Source of the DNA: Pontibacter oryzae
Lineage (GTDB): Bacteria > Bacteroidota > Bacteroidia > Cytophagales > Hymenobacteraceae
NCBI RefSeq assembly: GCF_003576375.1
Contig: NZ_QWGE01000001.1
Coordinates: forward strand, 124,001-188,000
Length of the DNA: 64,000 nt
Direction: 5' to 3'
The position numbers and the translations under genes were made by a program. Under the pieces are notes generated by a model that saw nothing but the letters and a program-made list of their open reading frames with translations, was not told the DNA's origin and did no database searches. Positions 8,959 through 17,781 of this stretch are shown in pieces; position 1 is the stretch's first letter, and each line of letters opens with the position of its first letter.

Positions 8959-11900
8959 ATGAGAAGACTTTTCCTCATACTCGGGTATGTTATACCCATG
9001 GCCGCGGCATTGGCACAAGGCGACATCGAAGTAACCGTACTTAACCCCAAACTGGAGCCGCTGCAGGGCGTGCAACTGACAGCGCACAACGATGCTATCG
9101 GGTTTGAAACGAGCAAAACAACTAACAGCAAGGGCATTGCTACTTTTTCCGGACTTAACACCGCCGGGAGTTATACTATCCTTTCCGCTGAAACTGAAAC
9201 GTATACGTTCACGGCATCCGAGCCTGTTATTTTACGCTCAAACTTTAAACGCACGGTTACGCTGGTACTGCCTTATAAGCGCGAAGTGGATTTGCAGGGA
9301 GTAACCGTGTACGCGCCCAGCACCACACGCATCAACATGCACAATGCCGAGGTGTCATCGGAAATGCGGATCTCGGAGATCAGAAGCCTGCCTGTGGAGG
9401 GACGCGATGTGTCCCGGATGCTGTACCGCCTGCCCAACGTAACGCAGGCAACCGGCTTTTTCCCGGAAGCGCCGAACGTAAGTATAAACGGGGCTAATTC
9501 GCTATTTAACAACTACCTCATCGACGGGCTGGATAACAACGAGCAGTTCCTGGGCGGCTCGCGCTTTAACTTACCGATCGGTTTTGTGCAGAACGTATCG
9601 GTGCTGACGAATAATTACTCGGCGGAGTTCGGGAACACGGGTAACGGCATTATCAACATCACTACCAAATCGGGGAGCAACGAACTGCAGGGCGAGGCTT
9701 TTTTCCTGACGCGCCCCGGTTTCCTGGATGCTTCCTCGCCCTACGCACAGCGCGATTTATCCGGCAACCAGGTGAAGGACGGTTTCCAGCGCTACCAGGC
9801 AGGTTTTGGCGTGGGCGGCCCGATCATCAAAGGGCAAACGTTTTACTACCTGAACTACGAACACACCACCGACCTGAAGGATAATTTGCTGCGAAGCCCG
9901 GCTTTGGGCGTGAACGAAACGGTGCGCGGCAAGAACTACTTCAACTACCTATCGGGCAAGCTCGACCACTACTGGAGCGACCGCTTCCACTCGGCCATTC
10001 GGGCCAATATGGGTGTGGTGGGCATTGGACGGCAGGCCGGCGGCTTGTCGGGCGGGTTAAATTTTCCGTCGGCAGCCAACGACCAGGTGCGCAACTCGCT
10101 TAACCTGGCCAGCACCAACGTGTACACCTCCGGCAACCTGACATTAGAGACAAACCTACAGTACGCCCGCTTCCGCTGGGATTACGCATCCCCCGAAAAT
10201 CCCAATAGCCCTGATGTAACTGTAACCGGCCCCACCGGCGAAACAGTGGCAGTTTTAGGCCACCCCGGCTATGCCTTCGAAAGTATACAGCACACCCTGC
10301 AGGCACAGCAAAAAGCCACTTGGAGCAAGGGCATCCATACCGTAAAAGCCGGAGCCGAGATCCTGAGCACCGACCACGAGCTGTTTGGCGGCGGCAACCC
10401 AAACGGCAGTTACCGCGTGCAGCTCACGCAGGAGCAGCTGGATGCCCTGCGCGCGCAAAACCTTGGCTCAGGCTTAAGTATAAATAATATTCCGGCAGAT
10501 GCGCTGGTTACAAATTACAGCGTGGAGTTGCGCCCAACCTCGTTCGGCAAACGGCAGAACATTTATACGCTGTACTTGGAGGACCAGCTACAGGCCACAG
10601 AGCGCCTGAACCTGAACCTCGGCCTGCGCTACGATTACGACAACCTATCCAAAGGCGGCAGCAACAAAGGCGATTGGAACAACCTGGCTCCGCGCCTGAG
10701 TTTCAATTATCAGCTTATGCCAAACAGCACCCTGCGCGGTGGTTTCGGTTTGTTTTATGATAAGGTGCTCTACGCCATTTACAGCGATGCCCTGCAGCAA
10801 AACAACAACTCCGAGGACTTCAAAAAGCAGATCGCATACTTTGTGCAGCAAGGCATACTACCCGCTGATACTGACCCGGACCGTGTAACCTTTAACGGCA
10901 ACCTAACCGTGGGCCAGAGCAACAACTCCGGTCTGCCTTACGCTTACTTGCAGGGGCCGCCAGCCGAAAGCTTTGCCGAGCAGCGCAACCTCTTCAGCAA
11001 CGAACGCCGCATCCTCAACCCCAACGGCTACGAGAACCCTTACACCCAACAGTTCTCGCTGGGCTACCAACTGCAAATGGCTACAAACAGGCTTTTTTAT
11101 GTGGATGTGGTGTACAACCGCGCGCGCAACCAGTTCCGCACTGTAAACCTCAACGCCCCGGCCGCATGGGACTATAACCGTAGCCAGCAGGAAGGCGTGG
11201 CCCGCAGCAGCGCCTGGGCTGATGAAACGCGTCCGCTACCCATTTATGGCAATTATGCCATCATAGACGGAGAGCGTGTGGATGGCGTAGCGCGCAGCCT
11301 GGTGATGACGGAATCTGAAGGAGAAAGCAATTACTATGCGGCCAGCTTTAACCTGCAGAAAGACAAAGCAGAGGATAAGTTCTCGTACCGCCTGATCTAT
11401 ACATTGTCGTACCTCGAAAACAACACGGAGGACATTAACTTCAGGGCGATGGATGCCAATGATTTTGAGGCCGAGTGGGGACCGAGCATCAACGACCGCC
11501 GCCACGTGATCAACGCCATTTACAACTACTACCCAATCCAAAACCTGACGCTAACGGTAGCGGCGCTGCTGCAAAGCGGCCAACCGATCAACCGCATTCC
11601 GGATGCCTCGCAGTATATGGTCATTAACCGCGACGGCAGCCCGGTGCTGAATGCCGGCGGCAACCCCCTCTTCACAAACGACCTCAACGGCGACGGCTCC
11701 GCTTTCGGGGATGCCTACGTGGGCAACTCCGACCGCCAACCCGGCGAGTCACGCAACTCCGACCGCCTGCCCTGGTCCAACACCTTCGATGCAAGTGTGC
11801 AGTATTTTATACCTTTCGGGTCTGATAGAAAAAACGGCCTGGAAATTCGTGCCGATGCCTTCAACCTATTAAATGCAGAAAACTTGAGCGGCTACAGTAA

Positions 11901-12015
11901 CAACGCCACCCAAAGCAACCAGATACAGATGGGCCCGGCCAGCAGCGGCGTACTCGTGCGCCGCAATGCCGCCCCGCCCAGGCAGTTTCAGTTTGGGGTG
12001 AGGTATGTTTTTTAG
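8959..12015 (+). CDS. TonB-dependent outer membrane receptor, Oar-like, with carboxypeptidase-regulatory-like N-terminal domain
   Basis: A 1018-residue receptor. I start it at the ATG at 8959 (the frame opens one codon earlier at a TTG). A signal peptide (MRRLFLILGYVIP, cleaved after the A-L-A-Q region, about residue 20) leads to a carboxypeptidase-regulatory-like beta sandwich (about 22-105), a plug domain (about 120-235, with NGANSLFNNYLIDGLDNNEQF) and a 22-strand-type barrel that ends in FQFGVRYVF with the terminal aromatic. The Oar-like architecture without a SusD partner suggests uptake of a small ligand, not glycans. It lies 48 bases after the DUF2064 gene and upstream of an ABC importer, so both may handle the same ligand. 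Confidence 0.9.
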   Translation: MRRLFLILGYVIPMAAALAQGDIEVTVLNPKLEPLQGVQLTAHNDAIGFETSKTTNSKGIATFSGLNTAGSYTILSAETETYTFTASEPVILRSNFKRTVTLVLPYKREVDLQGVTVYAPSTTRINMHNAEVSSEMRISEIRSLPVEGRDVSRMLYRLPNVTQATGFFPEAPNVSINGANSLFNNYLIDGLDNNEQFLGGSRFNLPIGFVQNVSVLTNNYSAEFGNTGNGIINITTKSGSNELQGEAFFLTRPGFLDASSPYAQRDLSGNQVKDGFQRYQAGFGVGGPIIKGQTFYYLNYEHTTDLKDNLLRSPALGVNETVRGKNYFNYLSGKLDHYWSDRFHSAIRANMGVVGIGRQAGGLSGGLNFPSAANDQVRNSLNLASTNVYTSGNLTLETNLQYARFRWDYASPENPNSPDVTVTGPTGETVAVLGHPGYAFESIQHTLQAQQKATWSKGIHTVKAGAEILSTDHELFGGGNPNGSYRVQLTQEQLDALRAQNLGSGLSINNIPADALVTNYSVELRPTSFGKRQNIYTLYLEDQLQATERLNLNLGLRYDYDNLSKGGSNKGDWNNLAPRLSFNYQLMPNSTLRGGFGLFYDKVLYAIYSDALQQNNNSEDFKKQIAYFVQQGILPADTDPDRVTFNGNLTVGQSNNSGLPYAYLQGPPAESFAEQRNLFSNERRILNPNGYENPYTQQFSLGYQLQMATNRLFYVDVVYNRARNQFRTVNLNAPAAWDYNRSQQEGVARSSAWADETRPLPIYGNYAIIDGERVDGVARSLVMTESEGESNYYAASFNLQKDKAEDKFSYRLIYTLSYLENNTEDINFRAMDANDFEAEWGPSINDRRHVINAIYNYYPIQNLTLTVAALLQSGQPINRIPDASQYMVINRDGSPVLNAGGNPLFTNDLNGDGSAFGDAYVGNSDRQPGESRNSDRLPWSNTFDASVQYFIPFGSDRKNGLEIRADAFNLLNAENLSGYSNNATQSNQIQMGPASSGVLVRRNAAPPRQFQFGVRYVF

Positions 12016-12071
12016 TTAGAGAGGTTGGGAGGTAGAGAGTTTTGGAGGTTAGTTGATGATTATGTATGGTG

Positions 12072-12237
12072 CAAGTCTTTAGACTTGTATCCTAAAATGA
12101 TGTGAAGTCTGTGACTTCACTGAAGCCGGAGGCTTCAAATGCAATTAACTCTGAAGCAGTATAGAAGTTGCTTCATTTGAGTGTAAATATACGCAAGCTG
12201 AAAGCCAGCCTCATGCAGTACAAGCTGAAAGCTTGCG
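12072..12237. repeat. Cluster of short palindromes (REP-like) between receptor and ABC operon
   Basis: Four close perfect palindromes with tiny loops: CAAGTCT-tt-AGACTTG (12072-12087), GTGAAGTC-tgt-GACTTCAC (12102-12120), TGAAGCC-gga-GGCTTCA (12121-12137) and CAAGCT-gaa-AGCTTG (12221-12235). The last can also pair at long range, since CGCAAGCT at 12192-12199 complements AGCTTGCG at 12230-12237. CAAGCTGAAAGC is a direct repeat at 12194-12205 and 12221-12232. The style resembles REP elements mobilised by REP-associated tyrosine transposases; none of those genes is in the window. Confidence 0.6.
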
Positions 12238-12251
12238 GAGAATAAAAATTT

Positions 12252-13472
12252 ATGAAACATTTATACATACTTATTTTAGGCTTGCTGCTCCTGTGCAGTG
12301 CCTGCGGAAACAATCTGGAACAAGAGGCGCAGCTAAACGTGCAGCAAGCAGATTGGCAAAGTATAGAGCAGGCTGCCAAAAGTACTACGGTGCAGATGAT
12401 GATGTGGCAGGGCGACCCGCTCATCAACCAATACATGCAAACCTATGTGCAACCGCAGCTGAAGGAGCAGTATGGCATCACGCTGGAAATCTCCTCTGGC
12501 CAGGGAAAGGATATTGTGGGCTTGGCATTGGGTGAGAAAGAAACCGGCAAAAAAACCAGTGAGATAGACGTGATCTGGATTAACGGCGAGACCTTTTATC
12601 AGCTGCGCCAACTCGATGCACTCTACGGCCCCTTTACCGAGCTGCTGCCCAACAACAAGTATGTGAATTGGCAAAACCCGTTCATCGCCCGTGATTTTCA
12701 GCAGCCGGTGGAGGGTATGGAAGCGCCCTGGGGCAATGTGCAGCTGGCTTTTATCTATAATGCTGATAAAGTACAAAGTCCGCCTGCCTCGTTTGACGAG
12801 CTGGAAAAGTACGTAAAAGCCAACCCCGGCACCTTTACTATCCCTAATGAGTTCACAGGTATGACGTTGTTAAAATCCTGGCTGATTGCCCTGGCCGGGA
12901 AGGATGAACTGGCCGGCGATTTTGATGAGGCAAAGTATAACAAGTCTAGCAAACAACTGTGGCAGAAGATTAATGCGCTAAAGCCATACTTCTGGAAACA
13001 GGGCCAGACCTTCCCGGAAACGCTTGCGCAGCTGCACCAGCTTTACGCCAACGGCGAGGTGCATTTCACCTTCAGCAACAACGATAGCGAGGTAGATAAC
13101 AAGATACTTCAGGGCGTTTTCCCGGAGAGTTCGCGGGCTTACGTGCCAAAGCCGGGTACCATCCAAAATTCGCACTACCTGGGCATTATGAAGCAGTCCG
13201 GGAACATAGCGGGGGCGCTGGTAGTGATCAACTTCCTGCAGTCGCCGGAGGCACAGTACCGCAAAGCCAGCCCCGAGGTATGGGGCGACGGCAGCGTGCT
13301 GGCCACCGAAAAACTGCCCGCCGAATGGCAGCAGAAGTTCCAGAACATCCCGGCACGCAGGCACGCACCAGACCGCAACAGCATCCAGGGCAGAGCCTTT
13401 GAGGAGTTGGCACCCGAGTACATGATCAGACTTTATGACGATTTTAGAACACAGGTTATCAACCAGAACTAA
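12252..13472 (+). CDS. ABC transporter substrate-binding lipoprotein, YnjB-like
   Basis: A 406-residue lipoprotein with the signal peptide MKHLYILILGLLLLC and lipobox C-S-A-C (cysteine at about 18). The body has the pattern of extracellular solute-binding proteins (family 1): T-V-x-M-M-M-W-Q-G-D-P near 40, IDVIWINGETFYQLR, and PWGNVQLAFIYNADK, where the W-x-x-x-x-x-x-F-x-Y-N region is characteristic of YnjB. In E. coli ynjBCD encode a transporter of uncertain substrate. Here the lipoprotein would face the periplasm and deliver the ligand to the two permeases. Its 3' end overlaps the first permease gene by 38 bases. The ligand is unknown. Confidence 0.85.
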   Translation: MKHLYILILGLLLLCSACGNNLEQEAQLNVQQADWQSIEQAAKSTTVQMMMWQGDPLINQYMQTYVQPQLKEQYGITLEISSGQGKDIVGLALGEKETGKKTSEIDVIWINGETFYQLRQLDALYGPFTELLPNNKYVNWQNPFIARDFQQPVEGMEAPWGNVQLAFIYNADKVQSPPASFDELEKYVKANPGTFTIPNEFTGMTLLKSWLIALAGKDELAGDFDEAKYNKSSKQLWQKINALKPYFWKQGQTFPETLAQLHQLYANGEVHFTFSNNDSEVDNKILQGVFPESSRAYVPKPGTIQNSHYLGIMKQSGNIAGALVVINFLQSPEAQYRKASPEVWGDGSVLATEKLPAEWQQKFQNIPARRHAPDRNSIQGRAFEELAPEYMIRLYDDFRTQVINQN

Positions 13473-14313
13473 GCACGGCAGCGGCGTGTATTTGCGGCTG
13501 CTTTTCCTGCTGCTGGCGGCAGCGCCCGTGGCCGGTGGTTTGCTCTACGGTCTGGCTTATAGTTTCGGGCTGACGGGCGCGCTGAGCTCCGGTTTTACCC
13601 TTCAGCATTGGCAGCAGGTGCTGGCATCAGGCGTGTTACTGCAGTCGCTGGCCTATAGCCTGTACATTGCGTTTGCAGCAATAACATTGGCTACCGCTTC
13701 TTCCCTTTTCCTGAGTTTATACTTTCAAAAAAGCCTGCGCACCGGCTTGCTCAGTTACCTCTTATACTTGCCGCTCACCATTCCGGCGGTGGTTATGGGT
13801 TTCCTGGTTTTTCAGCTGTTCACTAAATCCGGTTTGGTATCGCGGATGTCGTATGGTTTAAGTTGGATCTCGGAACTGCAGCAGTTTCCGGACCTGGTGC
13901 ATGATAGCATTGGCTTCGGTATTATACTGGCGCACACGCTTATGGCCGTACCCTTCCTGACGCTGCTCTTCCATGCCATTTACCGCGAGCAAAACCTGGG
14001 GCAGCTGCAGCAGGTGTCCGAGAATTTAGGCGCTGGCAAAGTATACTTTGTGCGCCACATTGCCGTACCTATGCTGCTCAAAACCGCTGCGCCAAACCTG
14101 CTACTATACTTCATTTTTATACTTGGCGCCTACGAGGTGCCGCTGCTCATTGGCAGTCAGCAACACCCCATGGTGTCGGTGCTGGCGGTGCAGAAGTTCC
14201 AGCGCTTCAACCTGCTCGATATCCCGCAGGGCTATGCCATCAGCGTGGCCTTTACCTTGTTTGTACTGCTGCTGCTTACTATCAGCTTTAAAAAATTGCA
14301 GCGCCATGCTTAG
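13435..14313 (+). CDS. ABC transporter permease, YnjC-like (first subunit)
   Basis: A 292-residue inner-membrane permease with about six helices. The ATG at 13435 lies inside the lipoprotein gene; no later in-frame Met precedes the first helix, so this start is likely. A permease EAA-like loop is visible near NLGAGKVYFVRHIAVPMLL (about 201-219), which docks to the ATPase. It shares an 8-base overlap with the second permease (14306-14313), so the subunits should be made in a fixed ratio. E. coli YnjC is a single fused permease of about twice this length; here the two halves are separate genes. Confidence 0.85.
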   Translation: MTILEHRLSTRTKHGSGVYLRLLFLLLAAAPVAGGLLYGLAYSFGLTGALSSGFTLQHWQQVLASGVLLQSLAYSLYIAFAAITLATASSLFLSLYFQKSLRTGLLSYLLYLPLTIPAVVMGFLVFQLFTKSGLVSRMSYGLSWISELQQFPDLVHDSIGFGIILAHTLMAVPFLTLLFHAIYREQNLGQLQQVSENLGAGKVYFVRHIAVPMLLKTAAPNLLLYFIFILGAYEVPLLIGSQQHPMVSVLAVQKFQRFNLLDIPQGYAISVAFTLFVLLLLTISFKKLQRHA

Positions 14314-15067
14314 GAAATCACTCACCGCTATACTTGCCTCGGCTATACTTTTGCCTTTCCTGTTCTTCGCGGTGCTGTCGGTGGGGCAGGCGTGGTTTTA
14401 CCCGAGCGTGATGCCGCAGCGCTTTACGCTGGCTAACTGGCAGCAGCTGTGGTCGGGGCAGAGCGAGTTGCAGTTTGGCTTGGTGCGGTCACTTATACTT
14501 GGCCTGGGCGTGGCTATACTTTCAACGTTGCTCGGCTTCATCATCAGCAAGGAAATTGCGCTGGCAAAGTATAAAAACCGTTGGCTGCTGCTCGCTTACT
14601 GGCCCTTTGTGCTGTCTCCGGTGGTGCTGGCCATACTGGTGCAGCGTTTTTTCCTGCTGACGGGCATGAGCGGCGAACTTATCGGGGTATTACTCGGGCA
14701 GCTTATACTTGCGTTTCCGTTTACGGTAATCTTTTTCCAGAGTTTTTGGAGCCCTGAGGTGCTGCAACTCGGGCAGCAGTCGCAAACATTGGGCGCTTCG
14801 GCTGTTTATACCTTGCGGTACGTGCTGTTGCCGCTCGCCAAACCGCTGCTGCTCATCTGCTTCTTCCAGACCTTTCTGATCTCCTGGTTTGAGTACGGTT
14901 TAACGCAGTTTATCGGACTGGGCAAGGTAAAAACACTGACTATTCTGGTGTTTAAATATGTGAACGAGGCTAATATTTTCCATGCGGCTCTGGCTTCGCT
15001 GCTGATCATGCTGCCCCCTGCCCTGCTGCTTTGGGCCAATAAAAAGTTTGTTTTTAGAGGAATCTGA
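14306..15067 (+). CDS. ABC transporter permease, YnjC-like (second subunit)
   Basis: A 253-residue inner-membrane permease. The open frame extends far upstream inside the first permease gene, but the ATG at 14306 begins a normal N-terminal helix (MLRKSLTAILASAILLPF) and overlaps the preceding stop. About six helices and an EAA-like loop (TLGASAVYTLRYVLLPLAKP, near 170-190) are visible. The stop TGA shares one base with the ATG of the ATPase (TGATG at 15065-15069). The gene is unusually rich in the ATA-CTT codon pair. Confidence 0.86.
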   Translation: MLRKSLTAILASAILLPFLFFAVLSVGQAWFYPSVMPQRFTLANWQQLWSGQSELQFGLVRSLILGLGVAILSTLLGFIISKEIALAKYKNRWLLLAYWPFVLSPVVLAILVQRFFLLTGMSGELIGVLLGQLILAFPFTVIFFQSFWSPEVLQLGQQSQTLGASAVYTLRYVLLPLAKPLLLICFFQTFLISWFEYGLTQFIGLGKVKTLTILVFKYVNEANIFHAALASLLIMLPPALLLWANKKFVFRGI

Positions 15068-15807
15068 TGCTCACGATACAACATATAAACAAAGCTTTTC
15101 AATCGCACACAGTGCTCGATCGTGTGTCGGTGGAGCTACCGGAGGGGCAGGTACTGGCAGTGCTCGGGCGCTCGGGATGCGGCAAAACCACACTGCTTAA
15201 AACAATTGCCGGCCTCTTGGCCCCAGATGCCGGAAGTATAAAGTGGGCTGGAGAAAGTATAAATGAAGTGCCGCCGCGCGAGCGGGAAATGGTCTACCTG
15301 TTTCAGGAGCCTTTGCTGTTCCCGCACCTCAGTGTTTTCGAAAATATTGCTTATGGACTGCACGTGCGCAAAACCCCAGAAGCAGAGGTGCAAAACAAGG
15401 TGCAAAGCATGCTGCGCGAGCTGGAACTGCAGGAGCATGCGCAGAAAAAGCCAGGTCAGCTTTCGGGAGGGCAGCGGCAGCGGGTAGCCTTTGGGCGTGC
15501 CATTATCTTTTTGCCGCGCGTGCTGCTGCTTGATGAGCCTTTCGCCAGCCTCGATGCACAGACCCGCTCCGCTATGCAAAAGCTGTTTCTGCGCCTGGCC
15601 CGTAAGTATGGCATCACCGCCCTGTTTGTGACGCACGATGTAAAGGAGGCGCTGCTCATCGGTGACTGCTTTGCCTACATGGCTGCCGGCCAACTCACGC
15701 TCTATCGTTCCAAAGCGGCTTTTATGGATGACCCTGCCACGGGTGTGCAGGAAGAGCTCGCCTTCTGGAACAATATTGAACATAATATACCAACCAATGA
15801 CAAGTAA
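15067..15807 (+). CDS. ABC transporter ATP-binding protein, YnjD-like
   Basis: A 246-residue ATPase with all motifs: Walker A GRSGCGKTT (34-42), Q-loop in FQEPLLFPH (about 79-87), signature LSGGQRQRV (about 133-141), Walker B VLLLDEP (about 155-161), D-loop SLDAQTR and H-loop FVTHDVKEA. It energises the importer formed with the two permeases and the YnjB-like lipoprotein. The last 11 bases overlap the start of the radical SAM gene, so translation of the two is probably coupled. Confidence 0.93.
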   Translation: MLTIQHINKAFQSHTVLDRVSVELPEGQVLAVLGRSGCGKTTLLKTIAGLLAPDAGSIKWAGESINEVPPREREMVYLFQEPLLFPHLSVFENIAYGLHVRKTPEAEVQNKVQSMLRELELQEHAQKKPGQLSGGQRQRVAFGRAIIFLPRVLLLDEPFASLDAQTRSAMQKLFLRLARKYGITALFVTHDVKEALLIGDCFAYMAAGQLTLYRSKAAFMDDPATGVQEELAFWNNIEHNIPTNDK

Positions 15808-16765
15808 AGATTACAACCATATCGAATCGGTGTACTGGGTATTTACCCAACTCTGCAACGACGAGTGCGACCACTGCTACAACAGCTCCGGCCCTCGCGG
15901 CGAACGCATTCCCGAGGAGGACTGTATGGCCATTATCGACAACCTGCCCGACAGCATGGACCGCCTCATACTTTCGGGGGGCGAGCCGCTGGCCGATAAA
16001 AAGCTGCTTTACAAAATACTGGACCGCCTGCAGGAGCGCTACCAGGGTCGCGTACAAATTATGCTGCAAACCAACGGCGACCTGCTCAACGAGAAAATCC
16101 TGGACACGCTGCTGCAGAAAGGCGTTACCCGTTTCGATATTGCCAGCATAGACCGCTACCACAAGTATGCCGGCGCCCGCCTGATGGAGCTTGCCGACCT
16201 GTTTGCCAGCCGCGGCGTGAACGGCGAGGACAAGGACCCGCTCGTGGAAAAAGACACTTACCTTACCAAGCATAAAGCCAGCTGGGGCTATTGGGGCGCA
16301 ACCATTGATATGTGGCTAGGCGGCAATTGGGCACGGGGCCGTGCCTTCGAGAAAGGTCTTTGGAAAGAGGACCCGGACCATAACTTCTGCGCCATACTTT
16401 CGGGGGGCAAGGGCTTTCTGACTGGGTCAGAAGACATCCCGCAGGAAATATCCATACAGCTCTGGAAGATAAACCCCTGCTGCCCCGGCACCAAAATTCC
16501 GCTAGGCGATGCCCGCACCGAGAAAGTGGCCGACGTGCTGCAACGCGTCTCCAAATCCGAAATCTGGCAGAAGATAAACGAGGGCAACCCGCTGGCCTTG
16601 GGCGAAAGTATGGGTATACCGGAGGATTTTGCAAAAGAGCGTACGGCGCAGCTTAAAAATATTTGCCTGTGGTGTGATGAGTTTTTTGAGAAGCACTATC
16701 AGGGTGAGGCGTTGGAGCGTAACTGCGGCGGCTGCGCTCAGAAAAACACTGGTTCAACAGTATAA
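15797..16765 (+). CDS. Radical SAM protein with extra C-terminal cysteine clusters
   Basis: A 322-residue enzyme. The frame is open from 15662, but the ATG at 15797 overlaps the ATPase stop by 11 bases and begins right before the core. The radical SAM cluster motif is CNDECDHC (C20, C24, C27; CxxxCxxC) and the SAM-binding motif is SGGEP (60-64). Later cysteines form C-C-P-G near residues 230-235 and CLWC plus CGGC near the end, which could hold an auxiliary [4Fe-4S] cluster as in SPASM/twitch proteins. It is not an ArsS-type protein, as the core motif differs. Being last in an ABC importer operon suggests that it acts on the imported ligand, or on a cofactor made from it. No small precursor peptide gene is seen nearby. 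Confidence 0.85.
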   Translation: MTSKDYNHIESVYWVFTQLCNDECDHCYNSSGPRGERIPEEDCMAIIDNLPDSMDRLILSGGEPLADKKLLYKILDRLQERYQGRVQIMLQTNGDLLNEKILDTLLQKGVTRFDIASIDRYHKYAGARLMELADLFASRGVNGEDKDPLVEKDTYLTKHKASWGYWGATIDMWLGGNWARGRAFEKGLWKEDPDHNFCAILSGGKGFLTGSEDIPQEISIQLWKINPCCPGTKIPLGDARTEKVADVLQRVSKSEIWQKINEGNPLALGESMGIPEDFAKERTAQLKNICLWCDEFFEKHYQGEALERNCGGCAQKNTGSTV

Positions 16766-16923
16766 GTATAAACCTAATGCCGCAATACCGGAAGGTGTAG
16801 CATGATTTAAACATGCCAACTTTACCCATACCCACTTATTGCACCATCGTTTGGTAAAAATTACATGCCTAAGTATAACCAACTGGCTAGCAGCAAGTAT
16901 AGGAAGTAACAAAGTAAAGTAAG

Positions 16924-17433
16924 ATGCAAGACGAAAGACAAACTGCAGTAGAAGCCGCCTCCGTTGCGACTCGCATAGCTGGTGCCATAGGCAAGGGGTT
17001 GGTAGCCGGCTTAATCGGTACAGCCGCCATGACCATTGCGCAGATGATTGAAATGCAAATGACAGACCGTGAGTCCAGCAACACACCGTACAAAGCTGCA
17101 AAAAAAGTGTTTGGAGTAAAGGCTAAGGATGATGAATCTAAAAAGAAGATCTCGAACATTATGCACTTAGTTTACGGTGCTTCCTGGGGCGTGCCACGCG
17201 CGTTAATGGCTGAGTTTGGAATCAACGGCGCTTCTGGCACCCTGGCACACTTCGGGGCGGTGTGGGGTACTGAGCTAACGCTGCTACCTGCATTACATGT
17301 CATGAAACCAGTTACAGAATGGAAACCTGAAGCCATAAGTGAAGATGTGATGTTCCACAGTATCTATGCTATCTCCACGGGCTTGGCCGCTGACGCCTTA
17401 GTCCGCTGGTCTGGAGACGAAGAAGATGCCTAA
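16924..17433 (+). CDS. Small membrane-associated protein, DUF1440/YagU-like (tentative)
   Basis: A 169-residue protein. A glycine-rich hydrophobic segment (GLVAGLIGTAAMTIAQ, about 24-39) is followed by a charged stretch rich in Lys and Asp (about 45-80), then weaker hydrophobic segments around LVYGASWGVPRALMAEF and LAHFGAVWGTELTLLPAL. The pattern G-x-x-x-G-x-x-x-M-T followed by a Y-G-x-x-x-G motif recalls YagU/DUF1440 inner-membrane proteins, but I am not certain. It stands alone, 158 bases after the radical SAM gene. Confidence 0.6.
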   Translation: MQDERQTAVEAASVATRIAGAIGKGLVAGLIGTAAMTIAQMIEMQMTDRESSNTPYKAAKKVFGVKAKDDESKKKISNIMHLVYGASWGVPRALMAEFGINGASGTLAHFGAVWGTELTLLPALHVMKPVTEWKPEAISEDVMFHSIYAISTGLAADALVRWSGDEEDA

Positions 17434-17781
17434 TCTCAAGGCATTCACCCCAAACTTGTGTGACTTACAGCAAACCCTCGGTTCCAAATTCTTCACAAGA
17501 AGGTTGGCATTGTCTGTTCTAGATTGAAGCATAGAAATTCTGGCTGAAACAACTATAGCCTCTATATTCACTGGACCTACTATACAAAAGCCCGGCTCTA
17601 GATGCCGCGCATACTTTTGAAAATTGCACTAGCAACGAAGCCTGCTAGTACCCACCCGCTGTGTGCACTTTTTTAGCCATACATCGAATTTTAAAATAAG
17701 TATACTTCCATCAATTTTCACGAACTTACGTTTTTTAGCCTTACCTGCTAGAGCCAGCTTATACTTCTGAATCAGTAAACC
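17434..17781. other. Intergenic region without recognisable content
   Basis: 348 bases with no plausible coding frame, no strong hairpin and no repeats that I can see beyond ATACTT words. It should carry the promoter of the hydrolase at 17782, but no clean TAnnTTTG is visible close to that start. Confidence 0.4.

Noticed and set aside
16765-16923. Possible arsenosugar biosynthesis cluster, from the DUF2064 and radical SAM genes
   Set aside because: The radical SAM core motif does not match ArsS, and no arsM or arsenic resistance gene is present.
17434-17781. Insertion sequence remnant between the membrane protein and the hydrolase
   Set aside because: No terminal repeat, target duplication or transposase fragment could be found by eye.
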